Assembly (NCBI GenBank): GCA_046290815.1
Contig: JBKBUF010000020.1
Coordinates: forward strand, 25,291 to 89,290
Direction of reading: 5' to 3'
Origin: JBKBUF01 sp046290815
GTDB lineage: Bacteria > Bacteroidota > Bacteroidia > Cytophagales > Cytophagaceae
DNA: 64,000 nt
Below are positions 10,316 through 18,411 of the stretch, in pieces. The translations under genes and the position numbers were made by a program. The first letter of the stretch is position 1. Each line of letters begins with the position of its first letter. Below the pieces are notes generated by a model that was given only the letters and a program-made list of their open reading frames with translations, did no database searches and was not told the DNA's origin.

Positions 10316-10942
10316 ATGAAATTTTTTAGAAATCAAATCATTGTCGTATTTGTCGTATTCATATCATTTGCTTGCAGAAAAAAAGCTGAATCACCTGCAA
10401 AAACTTATGACACCAGCATTTCTTTTGGAGCAGAAAGGTCTAACTCAGTAGAAAATTACACCAGTAAAGTCAGTTCGTTCGTCTTAAAAAACAAAGGAAC
10501 CGGTTGGCTGCTGAATAGTGAAAATAAAATAGAGTTGACCAGAGAGGTAGAATACACTGTACAACTTGAAAATGGCCATATTATTACCTTCGGTTTTTGG
10601 TTTATAAAACGAGAGATGGATGATTCCCAGCTTATACTCCTTGACCACGATTCTCTTTCTTATAATCGGAGATGGAATTATATAACAACAGATCTGGAAA
10701 CAGAACGATTCTATAAAGGATTTGATGAGGCACGGGTTCTTGTTAACAACAATGTGATTTTCCATAACTCTCCCAATGAAAATTTTAAAATAGAGACAGA
10801 AAAGGTTATTGTTAATAACAAACAGCAAAGTTATGTTACTATATATTTTCAGGGGACTGCTTATGGATTCTATGACCCTTTCGGAGAGTTTCAGGAAGTG
10901 TTCCATTTTTCCGGAGGAACTTATAAAGGTATCTTGCCATAA
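10316..10942 (+). CDS. Lipoprotein, function unknown
   Basis: A 208-residue protein with a lipoprotein signal (MKFFRNQIIVVFVVFISFAC, lipidated C20, followed by the basic RKK). The remainder is beta-rich with no recognised domain. A 133-base gap separates it from the serine hydrolase upstream, and 84 bases separate it from the acyltransferase downstream, so it is probably its own unit. Confidence in the gene is good because of the lipobox and a clean frame; the function is unknown. Confidence 0.75.
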   Translation: MKFFRNQIIVVFVVFISFACRKKAESPAKTYDTSISFGAERSNSVENYTSKVSSFVLKNKGTGWLLNSENKIELTREVEYTVQLENGHIITFGFWFIKREMDDSQLILLDHDSLSYNRRWNYITTDLETERFYKGFDEARVLVNNNVIFHNSPNENFKIETEKVIVNNKQQSYVTIYFQGTAYGFYDPFGEFQEVFHFSGGTYKGILP

Positions 10943-11003
10943 TGAGAATACTAAGAAATTAGGGCCTTCCAAATAAACCCGGACAGGATAAGCCTAAAAT
11001 GCT

Positions 11004-11011
11004 TATATTTG
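11004..11011 (+). promoter_or_regulatory. Bacteroidota -7 box (TATATTTG)
   Basis: Exact TAnnTTTG match 15 bases before the ATG at 11027, giving a very short leader for the acyltransferase/desaturase pair. No clear -33 TTTG is seen. Confidence 0.4.
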
Positions 11012-11026
11012 CTAAATTTTTCTTAA

Positions 11027-11899
11027 ATGCAAGCTATAAGCTTTTTTCTGGTTTATCCTTTCGTCTATTTAATTGCGTCACTTCCATTCAGATTATTATA
11101 CCTTCTCTCAGACGTATTCTGCTATTTATTTATTCTGTCCGGTTATAGAAAAGGTGTAATTATCAATAACCTGAAGAATTCTTTTCCTGATAAAAGCCCT
11201 AAGGAAATCCAGGCTTTATATAAATCCTATATCAGTTACTTATGTGATATCGTACTGGAGACTTTTAAAACCTTGAAGATGACTGAGAAAGAAGCCCGTG
11301 AGCGTTGTGTTTTTCATAATACCCAATGGCTGGATCAGTATTACAAGGATGGCAAAAGCATCATTATAGTGATGGGTCATTATGGTAATTGGGAATGGGC
11401 AGGACCAAGTTTTACTTTAAATACGAAATTTCAATTGGTGGTGATTTACAGGCCACTATCGCACAAATATTTTGAGAATATGATGTCCAAAATGCGGACA
11501 AAATTCGGCACCAAAATTACCCCGGTAAAAGATACCTTGAGAGACATGGTGGCTAACAGAAAACAAATAACTGCAACTGCATTTATTGCAGACCAGGCTG
11601 CTTCACCGGAGTTAGCTTACTGGACTACCTTCATGAACCAGGATACTGCAGTATTTACAGGGCCTGAAAAGCTTGCCAAAAAATTTAATTACCCGGTGGT
11701 ATACATGAGTGTCAAAAGAGTTCGTAGAGGATATTATGAAATCCATCCAGAATTGCTTTTTGAAAACCCAAAGGACACTGCCGAAGATGAAATTTCAGAG
11801 ACTTTCACCAAAAGGCTTGAGAAAGAGATCATAAAAGATCCTATTACCTGGTTGTGGTCGCACAAAAGATGGAAACATATCAAACCTGGAAACAGATAA
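11027..11899 (+). CDS. Lysophospholipid/lipid A acyltransferase family (LpxL/HtrB-like)
   Basis: A 290-residue protein. An N-terminal hydrophobic anchor (residues 3-40) precedes the acyltransferase fold. The catalytic HxxxxE motif is H118-Y-G-N-W-E123, within MGHYGNWEWA, the signature of the LpxL/HtrB branch that transfers acyl chains at the inner membrane. The second block (IYRPLSHKYFENMM) and the C-terminal PITWLWSHKRWKH block are also typical. Family knowledge suggests secondary acylation of lipid A; acylation of another lipid, such as an amino lipid, cannot be excluded. The fatty acid desaturase 42 bases downstream suggests the pair adjusts membrane lipid acyl composition. Confidence 0.9.
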   Translation: MQAISFFLVYPFVYLIASLPFRLLYLLSDVFCYLFILSGYRKGVIINNLKNSFPDKSPKEIQALYKSYISYLCDIVLETFKTLKMTEKEARERCVFHNTQWLDQYYKDGKSIIIVMGHYGNWEWAGPSFTLNTKFQLVVIYRPLSHKYFENMMSKMRTKFGTKITPVKDTLRDMVANRKQITATAFIADQAASPELAYWTTFMNQDTAVFTGPEKLAKKFNYPVVYMSVKRVRRGYYEIHPELLFENPKDTAEDEISETFTKRLEKEIIKDPITWLWSHKRWKHIKPGNR

Positions 11900-11941
11900 A
11901 AAAATTTTCGTAAATTTAATACCCTATTTCAATTACTATTA

Positions 11942-12916
11942 ATGCGTACAAGTAAAGAACTGATACTGGCAAGCAGGGAATTTGCGAAAGAAGACAGAAA
12001 AAAAAGCTGGAGTGAGACCTTTATTACCTTATTCTTATTGGGAACCGTATTGGCTTTAACCTTTATAGATGCACCTGTAGTCATCCGACTTTTCTTTTCA
12101 ATTTTATGCAGCTTTCTTTATATCAGAATGTTTATAATTTACCATGACTATCAACATCATGCCATTCTGCAAAAATCAAGACTTGCAGAATTTTTAATGA
12201 AAGCTTACGGAATATATATTCTGACTCCACAAAATATCTGGAAGCGATCACACGACCATCATCATAACCATAATTCGAAACTCACTCTGATAGGTATAGG
12301 ATCATATCCTACTATATCTAAAAAACGTTTTTTAAGTCTTACACCCAGAGAGCAAAAAATTTATCTGATAAACAGACATCCACTAACCATTATACTGGGA
12401 TATTTTACACTATTTATCTATTGGCTGAATGTAAAATCATTTTACCAAAGTCCTAAAAAGCATTGGGATTCATTTCTTGCATTGGCTATTCATTTCACTG
12501 CCGGCACATTGATATTTGTTTATTTAGGTTGGGTCACTTTTCTTATAAGTTTCTTTATCCCGTATTTTGTTGCCTTCGCCATGGGATCATACCTATTCTA
12601 TTGCCAGCACAATTTCCCAACTGCTGTATTTTGTGAAAACCATGACTGGAAATATGATAAGGCAGCTTTGAATTCTACCAGTTTTATGGTAATGCCTAAA
12701 TGGCTGACCTGGCTTACAGGTAACATAGGATACCACCACGTTCATCATTTAAATTCGCGTATACCATTTTATCGTCTTCCTGAAGCGATGGACAAAATGC
12801 CTGAACTACAGAATCCACCAACGACCTCCTGGAACCCAATTGAAATGTGGAGATGTTTCCGGGTGAAATTATGGGATGATGAAAACGGAAAGATGATCCG
12901 CCTGGATCAGATGTAG
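11942..12916 (+). CDS. Membrane fatty acid desaturase
   Basis: A 324-residue integral membrane protein of the FA_desaturase family, a di-iron enzyme that introduces a double bond into acyl chains. All three histidine boxes are visible: H68-D-Y-Q-H72-H73, H104-D-H-H-H-N-H, and HHVHH at about residues 265-269. Hydrophobic stretches between them (about 28-62 and 145-215) fit the usual four membrane spans. It follows the LpxL-like acyltransferase with a short gap and probably shares its transcript. The palindromic repeat at 13013-13038 lies downstream, between this gene and the convergent esterase, and could act as terminator for both. Confidence 0.9.
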   Translation: MRTSKELILASREFAKEDRKKSWSETFITLFLLGTVLALTFIDAPVVIRLFFSILCSFLYIRMFIIYHDYQHHAILQKSRLAEFLMKAYGIYILTPQNIWKRSHDHHHNHNSKLTLIGIGSYPTISKKRFLSLTPREQKIYLINRHPLTIILGYFTLFIYWLNVKSFYQSPKKHWDSFLALAIHFTAGTLIFVYLGWVTFLISFFIPYFVAFAMGSYLFYCQHNFPTAVFCENHDWKYDKAALNSTSFMVMPKWLTWLTGNIGYHHVHHLNSRIPFYRLPEAMDKMPELQNPPTTSWNPIEMWRCFRVKLWDDENGKMIRLDQM

Positions 12917-13012
12917 GATTACCAGAAATTTTCCAGAAATAAAATAGATAGAACAAGGTTCGAAAAAATTTGATTTAGTTTTAAACTGTAGGGATAAGAC
13001 ATGTAATAATCA

Positions 13013-13038
13013 TAGGGACAAGGGATGCCTTGTCCCTA
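13013..13038. repeat. Dispersed palindrome, copy 1 (TAGGGACAAGG stem)
   Basis: Perfect 11-bp inverted repeat (TAGGGACAAGG / CCTTGTCCCTA) with a 4-nt loop. A degenerate partial arm precedes it at about 12988-13003. A second copy with the same composite layout is at 17139-17164. Both lie between convergent genes, so a role as a two-way terminator or as a REP-like mobile repeat is plausible. Confidence 0.8.
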
Positions 13039-13077
13039 CATAAACATTAGGAAATAAAATTCATCGCCCCGGCAATT

Positions 13078-14424
13078 TCATTCGGAAATTTTCATTTCCG
13101 ATTTCTCATACCCATCTGAATTAATCTTTATTATCAATGCATCACCTTCTGAACTCCGGCAATTACAATTGATCTGCATAATTCCTTCCTGAAGGAACAA
13201 TCTTTCTTTCCAGTACATCTGTACACCATTTCTTGAGAAAATACCGATGGAAAAATTACCAGCCTTTTTTATATCCAGATTAAGAATTGAATCATTGAAG
13301 GATATAATATTTACCCGGGCTTCATTTACCGGATTTGGTTTGTATGATGTTATCGTGTGTTCAATTGCTTCTGCTAATCGATTTGCAAGCTTTGCTGCAC
13401 CTGACTCACTAAGATGCACAGGATCTCCTGATGCCAACATGCTGGCATCGCTCATTTCCGGCCCTTTAAACAAAAACAGTTTTTTGTCCGTAAACATCCT
13501 TTGTGTCACTACCTCTTCCACCATTGTTCTAAATTGATCCAACGTATACGGAGCCGCACCACTTTGATCGGATGTATATAGCGGTGTTACACAATATATT
13601 TTTGCATCTGGCTGAAACTTCCTCAATGAATCTATCAGTCTTTCATATTGCACACGCTGTTGGTTTAAGGGGGTGCTAAGGTATTTCCAATCGTTAAAGC
13701 CAAGCTTTACAGTTATCACATCCACTTTTTTTCCTTTTACATTCAAAGCCATGGCCCAACCTAATGTCGCACCGGCCACTGCAATATTATACAATTCCCA
13801 GTTCATTCTTTTTGAAAGTAAAAAAGGATAAGTTTTAGAAGAAGCAACATACTGCCCGGTACCGTGAGTAATTGAATTTCCTATAGAAACATAGACAGGC
13901 TTAATGTGCACTGCAGGATCTTCAAGTACCTTCCCTTCTTCCAGCTCGAAGCCTATCAGATTCACCGCCCATAGATTTGGTAATACCACTTCAAATAATG
14001 TAGCAGAACTTTTAGGATTGTTGATTTCAAAAGATAGAGATGAAAAGCTAGCAATTTGAATACTATCTGCAAATACTGTAAATCCATTTGCAGGACTGGT
14101 ACCTATAGTCCCTCCGCCTTCTCTTTTTTCAAATGTCATTTTTATTACAGGACTGGAAGTTTTAAATCTAACTCTTACTCCGCTCTGGGTAATTACCCAT
14201 TGCCTTATCCATGTACCATATATACCGGATTCCTGATTGTTATATACCTCCGGCCTGTGTCTATTGAATTCTACTTTGGCAGAAGATATTACCGGATAAA
14301 ACAAACCATCATATTTCAAATATTCATGGTTAAGCGGAACTGAATAGGTACCGGCATATACATTCACTGTTGCAAGGATAGCTACTATCACCTGCATAGC
14401 ATTTTTGTAAATAAAGCTGAACAT
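13078..14424 (-). CDS. Secreted SGNH/GDSL hydrolase (carbohydrate esterase type)
   Basis: A 448-residue secreted protein (signal peptide residues 1-24, ending VYAG). An N-terminal beta-rich domain (about 30-165) comes before an SGNH hydrolase domain. Block I is IGNSITHGTG with nucleophile S184, block III is GFND with N244, and block V is D334-P-V-H337 for the catalytic dyad. The C-terminal ~85 residues look like a degenerate T9SS type A sorting domain (NPVNEARVNI onward). The two-domain layout is that of esterases that deacetylate plant polysaccharides. It starts 6 bases after the second SGNH gene (14431-15843) ends, so they are one operon, divergent from the AraC-type regulator at 16026. The exact substrate is unknown. 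Confidence 0.88.
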   Translation of the reverse strand: MFSFIYKNAMQVIVAILATVNVYAGTYSVPLNHEYLKYDGLFYPVISSAKVEFNRHRPEVYNNQESGIYGTWIRQWVITQSGVRVRFKTSSPVIKMTFEKREGGGTIGTSPANGFTVFADSIQIASFSSLSFEINNPKSSATLFEVVLPNLWAVNLIGFELEEGKVLEDPAVHIKPVYVSIGNSITHGTGQYVASSKTYPFLLSKRMNWELYNIAVAGATLGWAMALNVKGKKVDVITVKLGFNDWKYLSTPLNQQRVQYERLIDSLRKFQPDAKIYCVTPLYTSDQSGAAPYTLDQFRTMVEEVVTQRMFTDKKLFLFKGPEMSDASMLASGDPVHLSESGAAKLANRLAEAIEHTITSYKPNPVNEARVNIISFNDSILNLDIKKAGNFSIGIFSRNGVQMYWKERLFLQEGIMQINCNCRSSEGDALIIKINSDGYEKSEMKISE

Positions 14425-14430
14425 GGTTAT

Positions 14431-15843
14431 TTACTTTTTAATCAGCTTTACAATGTTTCCATTTACATTAAGAAAATACATGCCGGGATTTAATTCATTC
14501 ACCGTTCCATACTTACCTTGTCCATGTCTTAGTGCTACTCCATTAACATCGGATAATACCCAGGTAGTATGATCAGATAAACTTTCTCCTGCAATGTAAA
14601 ATGAATCCTGAACAGGATTAGGATAAAGTTGCATCCTGGCCATTTCATATTCAGGCCCACCTGCAGAAGTAATTTTTCCGGTTGAAGGCAGGTATGAAGA
14701 AGCGGTTAGACCTGTAATACTTTCAATAAAAGGGGTAATTTCTGTTACCATTTTATTGTGTGTTGCAATGGTAGGATGCCAATCTTCGCCATATGGTGCA
14801 TCCTGTACAGTCAGTTCAAACTTATAAATCTTATTATCACCCTTATCATTAAAATGTTTTACAGTTGCGTTGATATAGTTTCTCCATCTGGTGAGATGTT
14901 TTAAGTTTTCAGGCCACCAATCAGATTTGCTGTTGCCAAATGTACATATAATTTTAGCATCGGGATAATGTCCTCTCAATGTATTGAGGAAGCTGATGTA
15001 TGCATTCACATAAGAGGCAGAGTCCAGCATAACTGGTGGATTTAAAGTTTCCTGAAACCAATCGTTAGTTCCGAGGTGAATTACAATAAGGTCAGGAATG
15101 TAATTGCTGAAATTCCATAAGGGGTTAGCCATTCCGGGTAATATTTTATTATACTCCTGAGGAATTACACCGGAAGTAGTGCCGGTATTGTTTCTGTACA
15201 AGCCTCTGCCACTTATGGCCGTACAGTGGTATTGTGCATTAAAACGTTTTGCAAGTGTAGATCCCCAGGCCCGGTAGTTGTCTTCATTTTCTGACCTGAA
15301 ACCGGTATTCGGACTATTGGTACTGATTTCATTCCCATAGCCACAGGTCCATGAGTCACCAATAAACTCCATTTTAAAGGATGATTTCTCGGGAAGGGGC
15401 ATTAATGATGTATTATCAATAACAAAACCTTTGAACGAACTTTTACCCACAGTACTCTCTGTACGCTTAAACAATTCAACAGTATGTTGCACATTTGCAA
15501 GTCCGCTCGCAAGAGGATATAAAGTGTCTGTCGCAATTACCTTTAATACTTTTACAACCACACCATCAATAAATACATTGTAATAATTTGTAGTTGTATT
15601 TCCTCCGGAACCATAATCTTTAATCACCGCTTTAACGCTGGTGCCGGTAAAGGATGCTTTAATGGATATACCGGGAAAAGAATAAGCAGGTGCCTTTGGG
15701 TTGGCAAAGTCGATCCTTCCCGTATATTGTATTAAAGGATCATCAGCCATAATATACTTTTCCTGATCCTGTGCAGTTAAGCCAGTGGTTACAGCAAGCT
15801 GTAAGGCGTAGGCTACAATTAATAATTGGTAAATTGTCTTCAT
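14431..15843 (-). CDS. T9SS-secreted CE2-type acetyl (xylan) esterase, SGNH fold
   Basis: A 470-residue protein with a signal peptide (to about residue 24, LTAQ). An N-terminal jelly-roll-like domain (about 33-145) comes before the SGNH esterase domain. Block I is GDSWTCGYG with S164, block III is GTNDW with N260, and the D354-W-H356 pair is within YGEDWHPT. This order and the GDSWTCGYGN motif match carbohydrate esterase family 2, which removes acetyl groups from xylan and related glycans. The last ~75 residues (LYPNPVQDSFYIAGES onward) are a T9SS type A sorting domain, so the enzyme should reach the cell surface or medium. First gene of the two-gene esterase operon. Confidence 0.9.
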   Translation of the reverse strand: MKTIYQLLIVAYALQLAVTTGLTAQDQEKYIMADDPLIQYTGRIDFANPKAPAYSFPGISIKASFTGTSVKAVIKDYGSGGNTTTNYYNVFIDGVVVKVLKVIATDTLYPLASGLANVQHTVELFKRTESTVGKSSFKGFVIDNTSLMPLPEKSSFKMEFIGDSWTCGYGNEISTNSPNTGFRSENEDNYRAWGSTLAKRFNAQYHCTAISGRGLYRNNTGTTSGVIPQEYNKILPGMANPLWNFSNYIPDLIVIHLGTNDWFQETLNPPVMLDSASYVNAYISFLNTLRGHYPDAKIICTFGNSKSDWWPENLKHLTRWRNYINATVKHFNDKGDNKIYKFELTVQDAPYGEDWHPTIATHNKMVTEITPFIESITGLTASSYLPSTGKITSAGGPEYEMARMQLYPNPVQDSFYIAGESLSDHTTWVLSDVNGVALRHGQGKYGTVNELNPGMYFLNVNGNIVKLIKK

Positions 15844-15866
15844 GGTTTTTTTGTTTGTTTAAGATC

Positions 15867-15874
15867 CAAACATA
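15867..15874 (-). promoter_or_regulatory. -7 box of the esterase operon (TATGTTTG on minus strand)
   Basis: Exact TAnnTTTG match on the minus strand, 23 bases upstream of the ATG at 15843. The repeats at 15942-15980 lie about 70-105 bases upstream of it, where an activator would bind. Confidence 0.45.
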
Positions 15875-15941
15875 GCTTAACACCTAAAAAATGGATTTTC
15901 ATAATCTGCGAAATCCTTGATTTTTATGTCAATTTTCCACT

Positions 15942-15980
15942 TTTGCATGAAATGCAAAGTGGTATACGTAAAATGCAAAG
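15942..15980. promoter_or_regulatory. Candidate AraC-type operator: repeated ATGCAAAG boxes
   Basis: Two direct copies of AATGCAAAG (15951-15959 and 15972-15980) lie exactly 21 bp apart, two helical turns. The first is also the right arm of a perfect inverted repeat, TTTGCAT (15942-15948) and ATGCAAA (15952-15958). AraC-type activators usually bind such spaced direct repeats. The site lies between the esterase operon and the AraC-type gene, 45 bases before the regulator start. Binding is inferred. Confidence 0.5.
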
Positions 15981-16025
15981 AAGCTATTGCCAATATTTTT
16001 CGTAATTTCACCAAACAGCTAATGC

Positions 16026-17108
16026 ATGCAGAGAAACAGGAAACTTTTGCTTTTGCTTTTTTCCGGTAGCGTAGTACTGGCAGGGCTGCTTTCTTATTTT
16101 TTGAGATTTGACAAAATTGAATTATTCCCGGATAAGTCAGACCGGGTTAAATTTGCAACCTACCATGAAGGATATGATCAGGATTATTCTTTTTCAGAAG
16201 CAAAATTAAATAATGATGAAAGCATCTCCTTTCGCTACAGGTTAACCCAAAAATTGCAGGAGCCTTTCACAGCATTATTCTTTTATAAGAACAGCATTGA
16301 AAAATTATTCGATCTCTCGGCTTATAATTCAATCACATTGAATATAAAATCCGAAAAAGCAAAAAGGATACCTGTCACATTTACGCTGGATTATGAAGGA
16401 CTAACAACATACAAAAATGATCTTTCCAACCTTCCATTCACCAAAGTAATTGATTATACAGGTGAAGGGGAATATTCCATCAGTTTCACGGAGTTTGAAA
16501 TTCCAAGCTGGTGGCTAAGACATCATCAGATAAAAAAAGAGGAACTTACGAAAATAGATTTCAGAAGGGTAAACTATGTTGTAATAGGTAGTTGTCAGGT
16601 GCTGGAAGCCGGTGTTAATGATGAGATTATTGTAAAATCTGTTTCTTTTTCTTATAACAACAGTAATGAAATTAAAATTTTCGTTTTCCTATCCTTGCTG
16701 TTCTATGGCTCCTGTTTTTTGTGGTATTTTTATTTTAAGAGAAAAGTTGTTCTTATCCCTTATGTTCCAAAAGATACTTCCCTCGAGAAAAAAACATCAA
16801 AAATTGATTTGATTACCGGATTTATTTCAGTGAACTACTCTAACCCTGATCTGTCACTGGAAGAAATGCAAAAGGCAGTAGGTGTATCCTCCAGGGAAAT
16901 TAGTAACCTCCTGAAGCAACATTATAACAGTTCCTTCAAATCTTATCTAAATACGATAAGACTTACTGAGGTAAAAAGACTTTTAAAAGAGACTACAAAA
17001 CCTGTTTCCGAAATTGCATACGAAGCCGGGTATAATAATATTTCGCATTTCAACAGGGTGTTTAAAACGGAGACTGGAATGTCACCGAAGGAATACAGAG
17101 AAGGGTGA
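16026..17108 (+). CDS. Membrane-anchored AraC-family transcriptional regulator
   Basis: A 360-residue protein with an N-terminal membrane segment (residues 6-25), a beta-rich region of about 180 residues that should lie outside the cytoplasm, and a second membrane segment (about 214-237, FVFLSLLFYGSCFLWYFYF). A C-terminal AraC-type DNA-binding domain (about 258-360) follows, ending in the typical second-helix signature ISHFNRVFKTETGMSPKEYR. The layout implies direct sensing of an extracytoplasmic signal coupled to transcription. It is divergent from the secreted esterase operon, with candidate operator repeats between. I infer that it controls the esterases in response to a sugar or wall fragment. 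An ATG 4 bases upstream is out of frame. Confidence 0.88.
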   Translation: MQRNRKLLLLLFSGSVVLAGLLSYFLRFDKIELFPDKSDRVKFATYHEGYDQDYSFSEAKLNNDESISFRYRLTQKLQEPFTALFFYKNSIEKLFDLSAYNSITLNIKSEKAKRIPVTFTLDYEGLTTYKNDLSNLPFTKVIDYTGEGEYSISFTEFEIPSWWLRHHQIKKEELTKIDFRRVNYVVIGSCQVLEAGVNDEIIVKSVSFSYNNSNEIKIFVFLSLLFYGSCFLWYFYFKRKVVLIPYVPKDTSLEKKTSKIDLITGFISVNYSNPDLSLEEMQKAVGVSSREISNLLKQHYNSSFKSYLNTIRLTEVKRLLKETTKPVSEIAYEAGYNNISHFNRVFKTETGMSPKEYREG

Positions 17109-17138
17109 TTATGATTTGTAGAGGACAGGGCATTATTA

Positions 17139-17164
17139 TAGGGACAAGGAATGCCTTGTCCCTA
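17139..17164. repeat. Dispersed palindrome, copy 2 (TAGGGACAAGG stem)
   Basis: Same perfect 11-bp stem as at 13013-13038, loop AATG, with the same degenerate half-element before it (about 17118-17132). It also lies between convergent genes (AraC-type regulator and barrel protein). Two copies about 4.1 kb apart bracket the esterase/AraC locus. Confidence 0.8.
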
Positions 17165-17189
17165 CAAACAAAAATCATTAACGAACCTG

Positions 17190-17804
17190 TTACAATTTCA
17201 ATGATATACCTATAGTTGCAAAACTAACGGTATGAAATATATCCGCTCTTGCTTCAGCATACACACCAAATCCACGCGTAAAGAAATACCTTGCGCCAAC
17301 CATAGGTCCTAAAGCAGGACCACCTGCATAGTAGCTGTCATAATGACGCTGGTCGCTATTCCTTGATTTGAAGTAATTGTCCAACCCCAAATACACGCCT
17401 CCATATAAATGTAGTTCTTCAGGTATTCTTGTTCTGGCAACATCATTCAAAAAAGGAGTAAGGTGGAAAGCCGCTCTACCGCCAATTCCCCACCATGTCT
17501 CTCTTACCCTCCAGTTGGTTCCCCAATGGCCATCTACCCAACCATTACCTGCAAAGCTTCTGGAAAATAAATATGAGTAGGCTCCTATACTTACATAATC
17601 ATGGATACCATAATCGAAGGACATAAATACCGGAGGAAAAAAACCTGTGCTGCTAAGGTGTCCGAAATAATTTCCCGGATACCTCACTGCCGCTAATCCT
17701 GCCTGAAATACTTTATCACCTTCACCTTTAAATCCCTGTGCATAGCCATAATTACATATAAGCATTCCACAGAGTAAACCTGTTAATACTAATAACTTCT
17801 TCAT
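17190..17804 (-). CDS. Predicted small outer-membrane beta-barrel protein
   Basis: A 204-residue protein with a signal peptide (MKKLLVLTGLLCGMLICNYGYAQ). The mature part has alternating aromatic/small residues in repeated strand-like segments (YVSIGAYSYLFSR, LHLYGGVYLGLDNYF, GPMVGARYFFTRGFGVYAEARADI). It ends with FATIGISLKL, an outer-membrane-type terminal strand with a hydrophobic last residue. This fits the eight-stranded OmpA/OmpW-like barrels of Bacteroidota. No substrate is inferable. A -7 box lies upstream at 17840-17847. Confidence 0.8.
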   Translation of the reverse strand: MKKLLVLTGLLCGMLICNYGYAQGFKGEGDKVFQAGLAAVRYPGNYFGHLSSTGFFPPVFMSFDYGIHDYVSIGAYSYLFSRSFAGNGWVDGHWGTNWRVRETWWGIGGRAAFHLTPFLNDVARTRIPEELHLYGGVYLGLDNYFKSRNSDQRHYDSYYAGGPALGPMVGARYFFTRGFGVYAEARADIFHTVSFATIGISLKL

Positions 17805-17839
17805 AATCTATTGTATATTTTGTTTTCTTGTTTTCGCAG

Positions 17840-17847
17840 CAAATATA
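17840..17847 (-). promoter_or_regulatory. -7 box of the barrel gene (TATATTTG on minus strand)
   Basis: Exact TAnnTTTG on the minus strand, 35 bases upstream of the start at 17804. No TTTG box at the expected -33 spacing. Confidence 0.4.
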
Positions 17848-17880
17848 ATGTGAAAGCTTTGTTAGGCAATACAGTAGTAA

Positions 17881-18270
17881 TTAATCCTTGAGTATTGGCA
17901 CAGGCTTTTTATCTTCACCAATCGCAACCATAGTAAAGACACCTTCAACAGCTTTTTCCCTGTAATCGGAATACATTTCTTCTACAAAAATTTCAACTTT
18001 TACTTTTACGCTCGTCTTTCCAACCTTTGCAATACTACCTACAATCTCCACTATAGTGCCAGCCGGGATGGGAATCTTAAAATCAATCTGGTTGGTAGAT
18101 ACTGTAACTAACCTCTGCCTGCAAAATCTGGTAGCGGTTATGAATGCTACTTCGTCCATATAAGACAGGGCAGTACCACCAAACAAAGTATCATAATGAT
18201 TTACAGTATTTGGAAAAATGGCCTTATACTGCCGAGTCACTGAATGTTCTATTCTTTCCTGGAGTGTCAT
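17881..18270 (-). CDS. Acyl-CoA thioesterase, hotdog fold (YciA/BACH-like)
   Basis: A 129-residue cytoplasmic protein, the length of a single hotdog domain. The signature NHYDTLFGGTALSYMDEVAFITATRF (residues about 23-48) is the 4HBT acyl-CoA hydrolase motif, with the acidic residue of YMDE in the catalytic position. FKIPIPAGTIVEIVGSI is the following strand pair. Members hydrolyse acyl-CoA to free acid and CoA. It is a single gene divergent from the TonB-dependent receptor, with no obvious pathway neighbours. Confidence 0.88.
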   Translation of the reverse strand: MTLQERIEHSVTRQYKAIFPNTVNHYDTLFGGTALSYMDEVAFITATRFCRQRLVTVSTNQIDFKIPIPAGTIVEIVGSIAKVGKTSVKVKVEIFVEEMYSDYREKAVEGVFTMVAIGEDKKPVPILKD

Positions 18271-18376
18271 ATTTATCAGTTTTTCGATAATTAAGGCATT
18301 TCATAATGCAATTCAAACATTTGTAAACTTTTTAGGTTAGTCTAAAAATAATTTTCAAATAATCTAAAATATTATT

Positions 18377-18384
18377 TAAATTTG
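18377..18384 (+). promoter_or_regulatory. -7 box of the TonB-dependent receptor (TAAATTTG)
   Basis: Exact TAnnTTTG match 27 bases before ATG 18412. It overlaps the alternative TTG start at 18382, which is therefore unlikely to be used. Confidence 0.45.
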
Positions 18385-18411
18385 CTTAATCTTTTTTTTA
18401 GAGCTCCAAAA

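Noticed and set aside
10484..10972. 162-codon minus-strand ORF
   Set aside because: Antisense to the lipoprotein 10316-10942, which has a lipobox and start; the ORF has no features.
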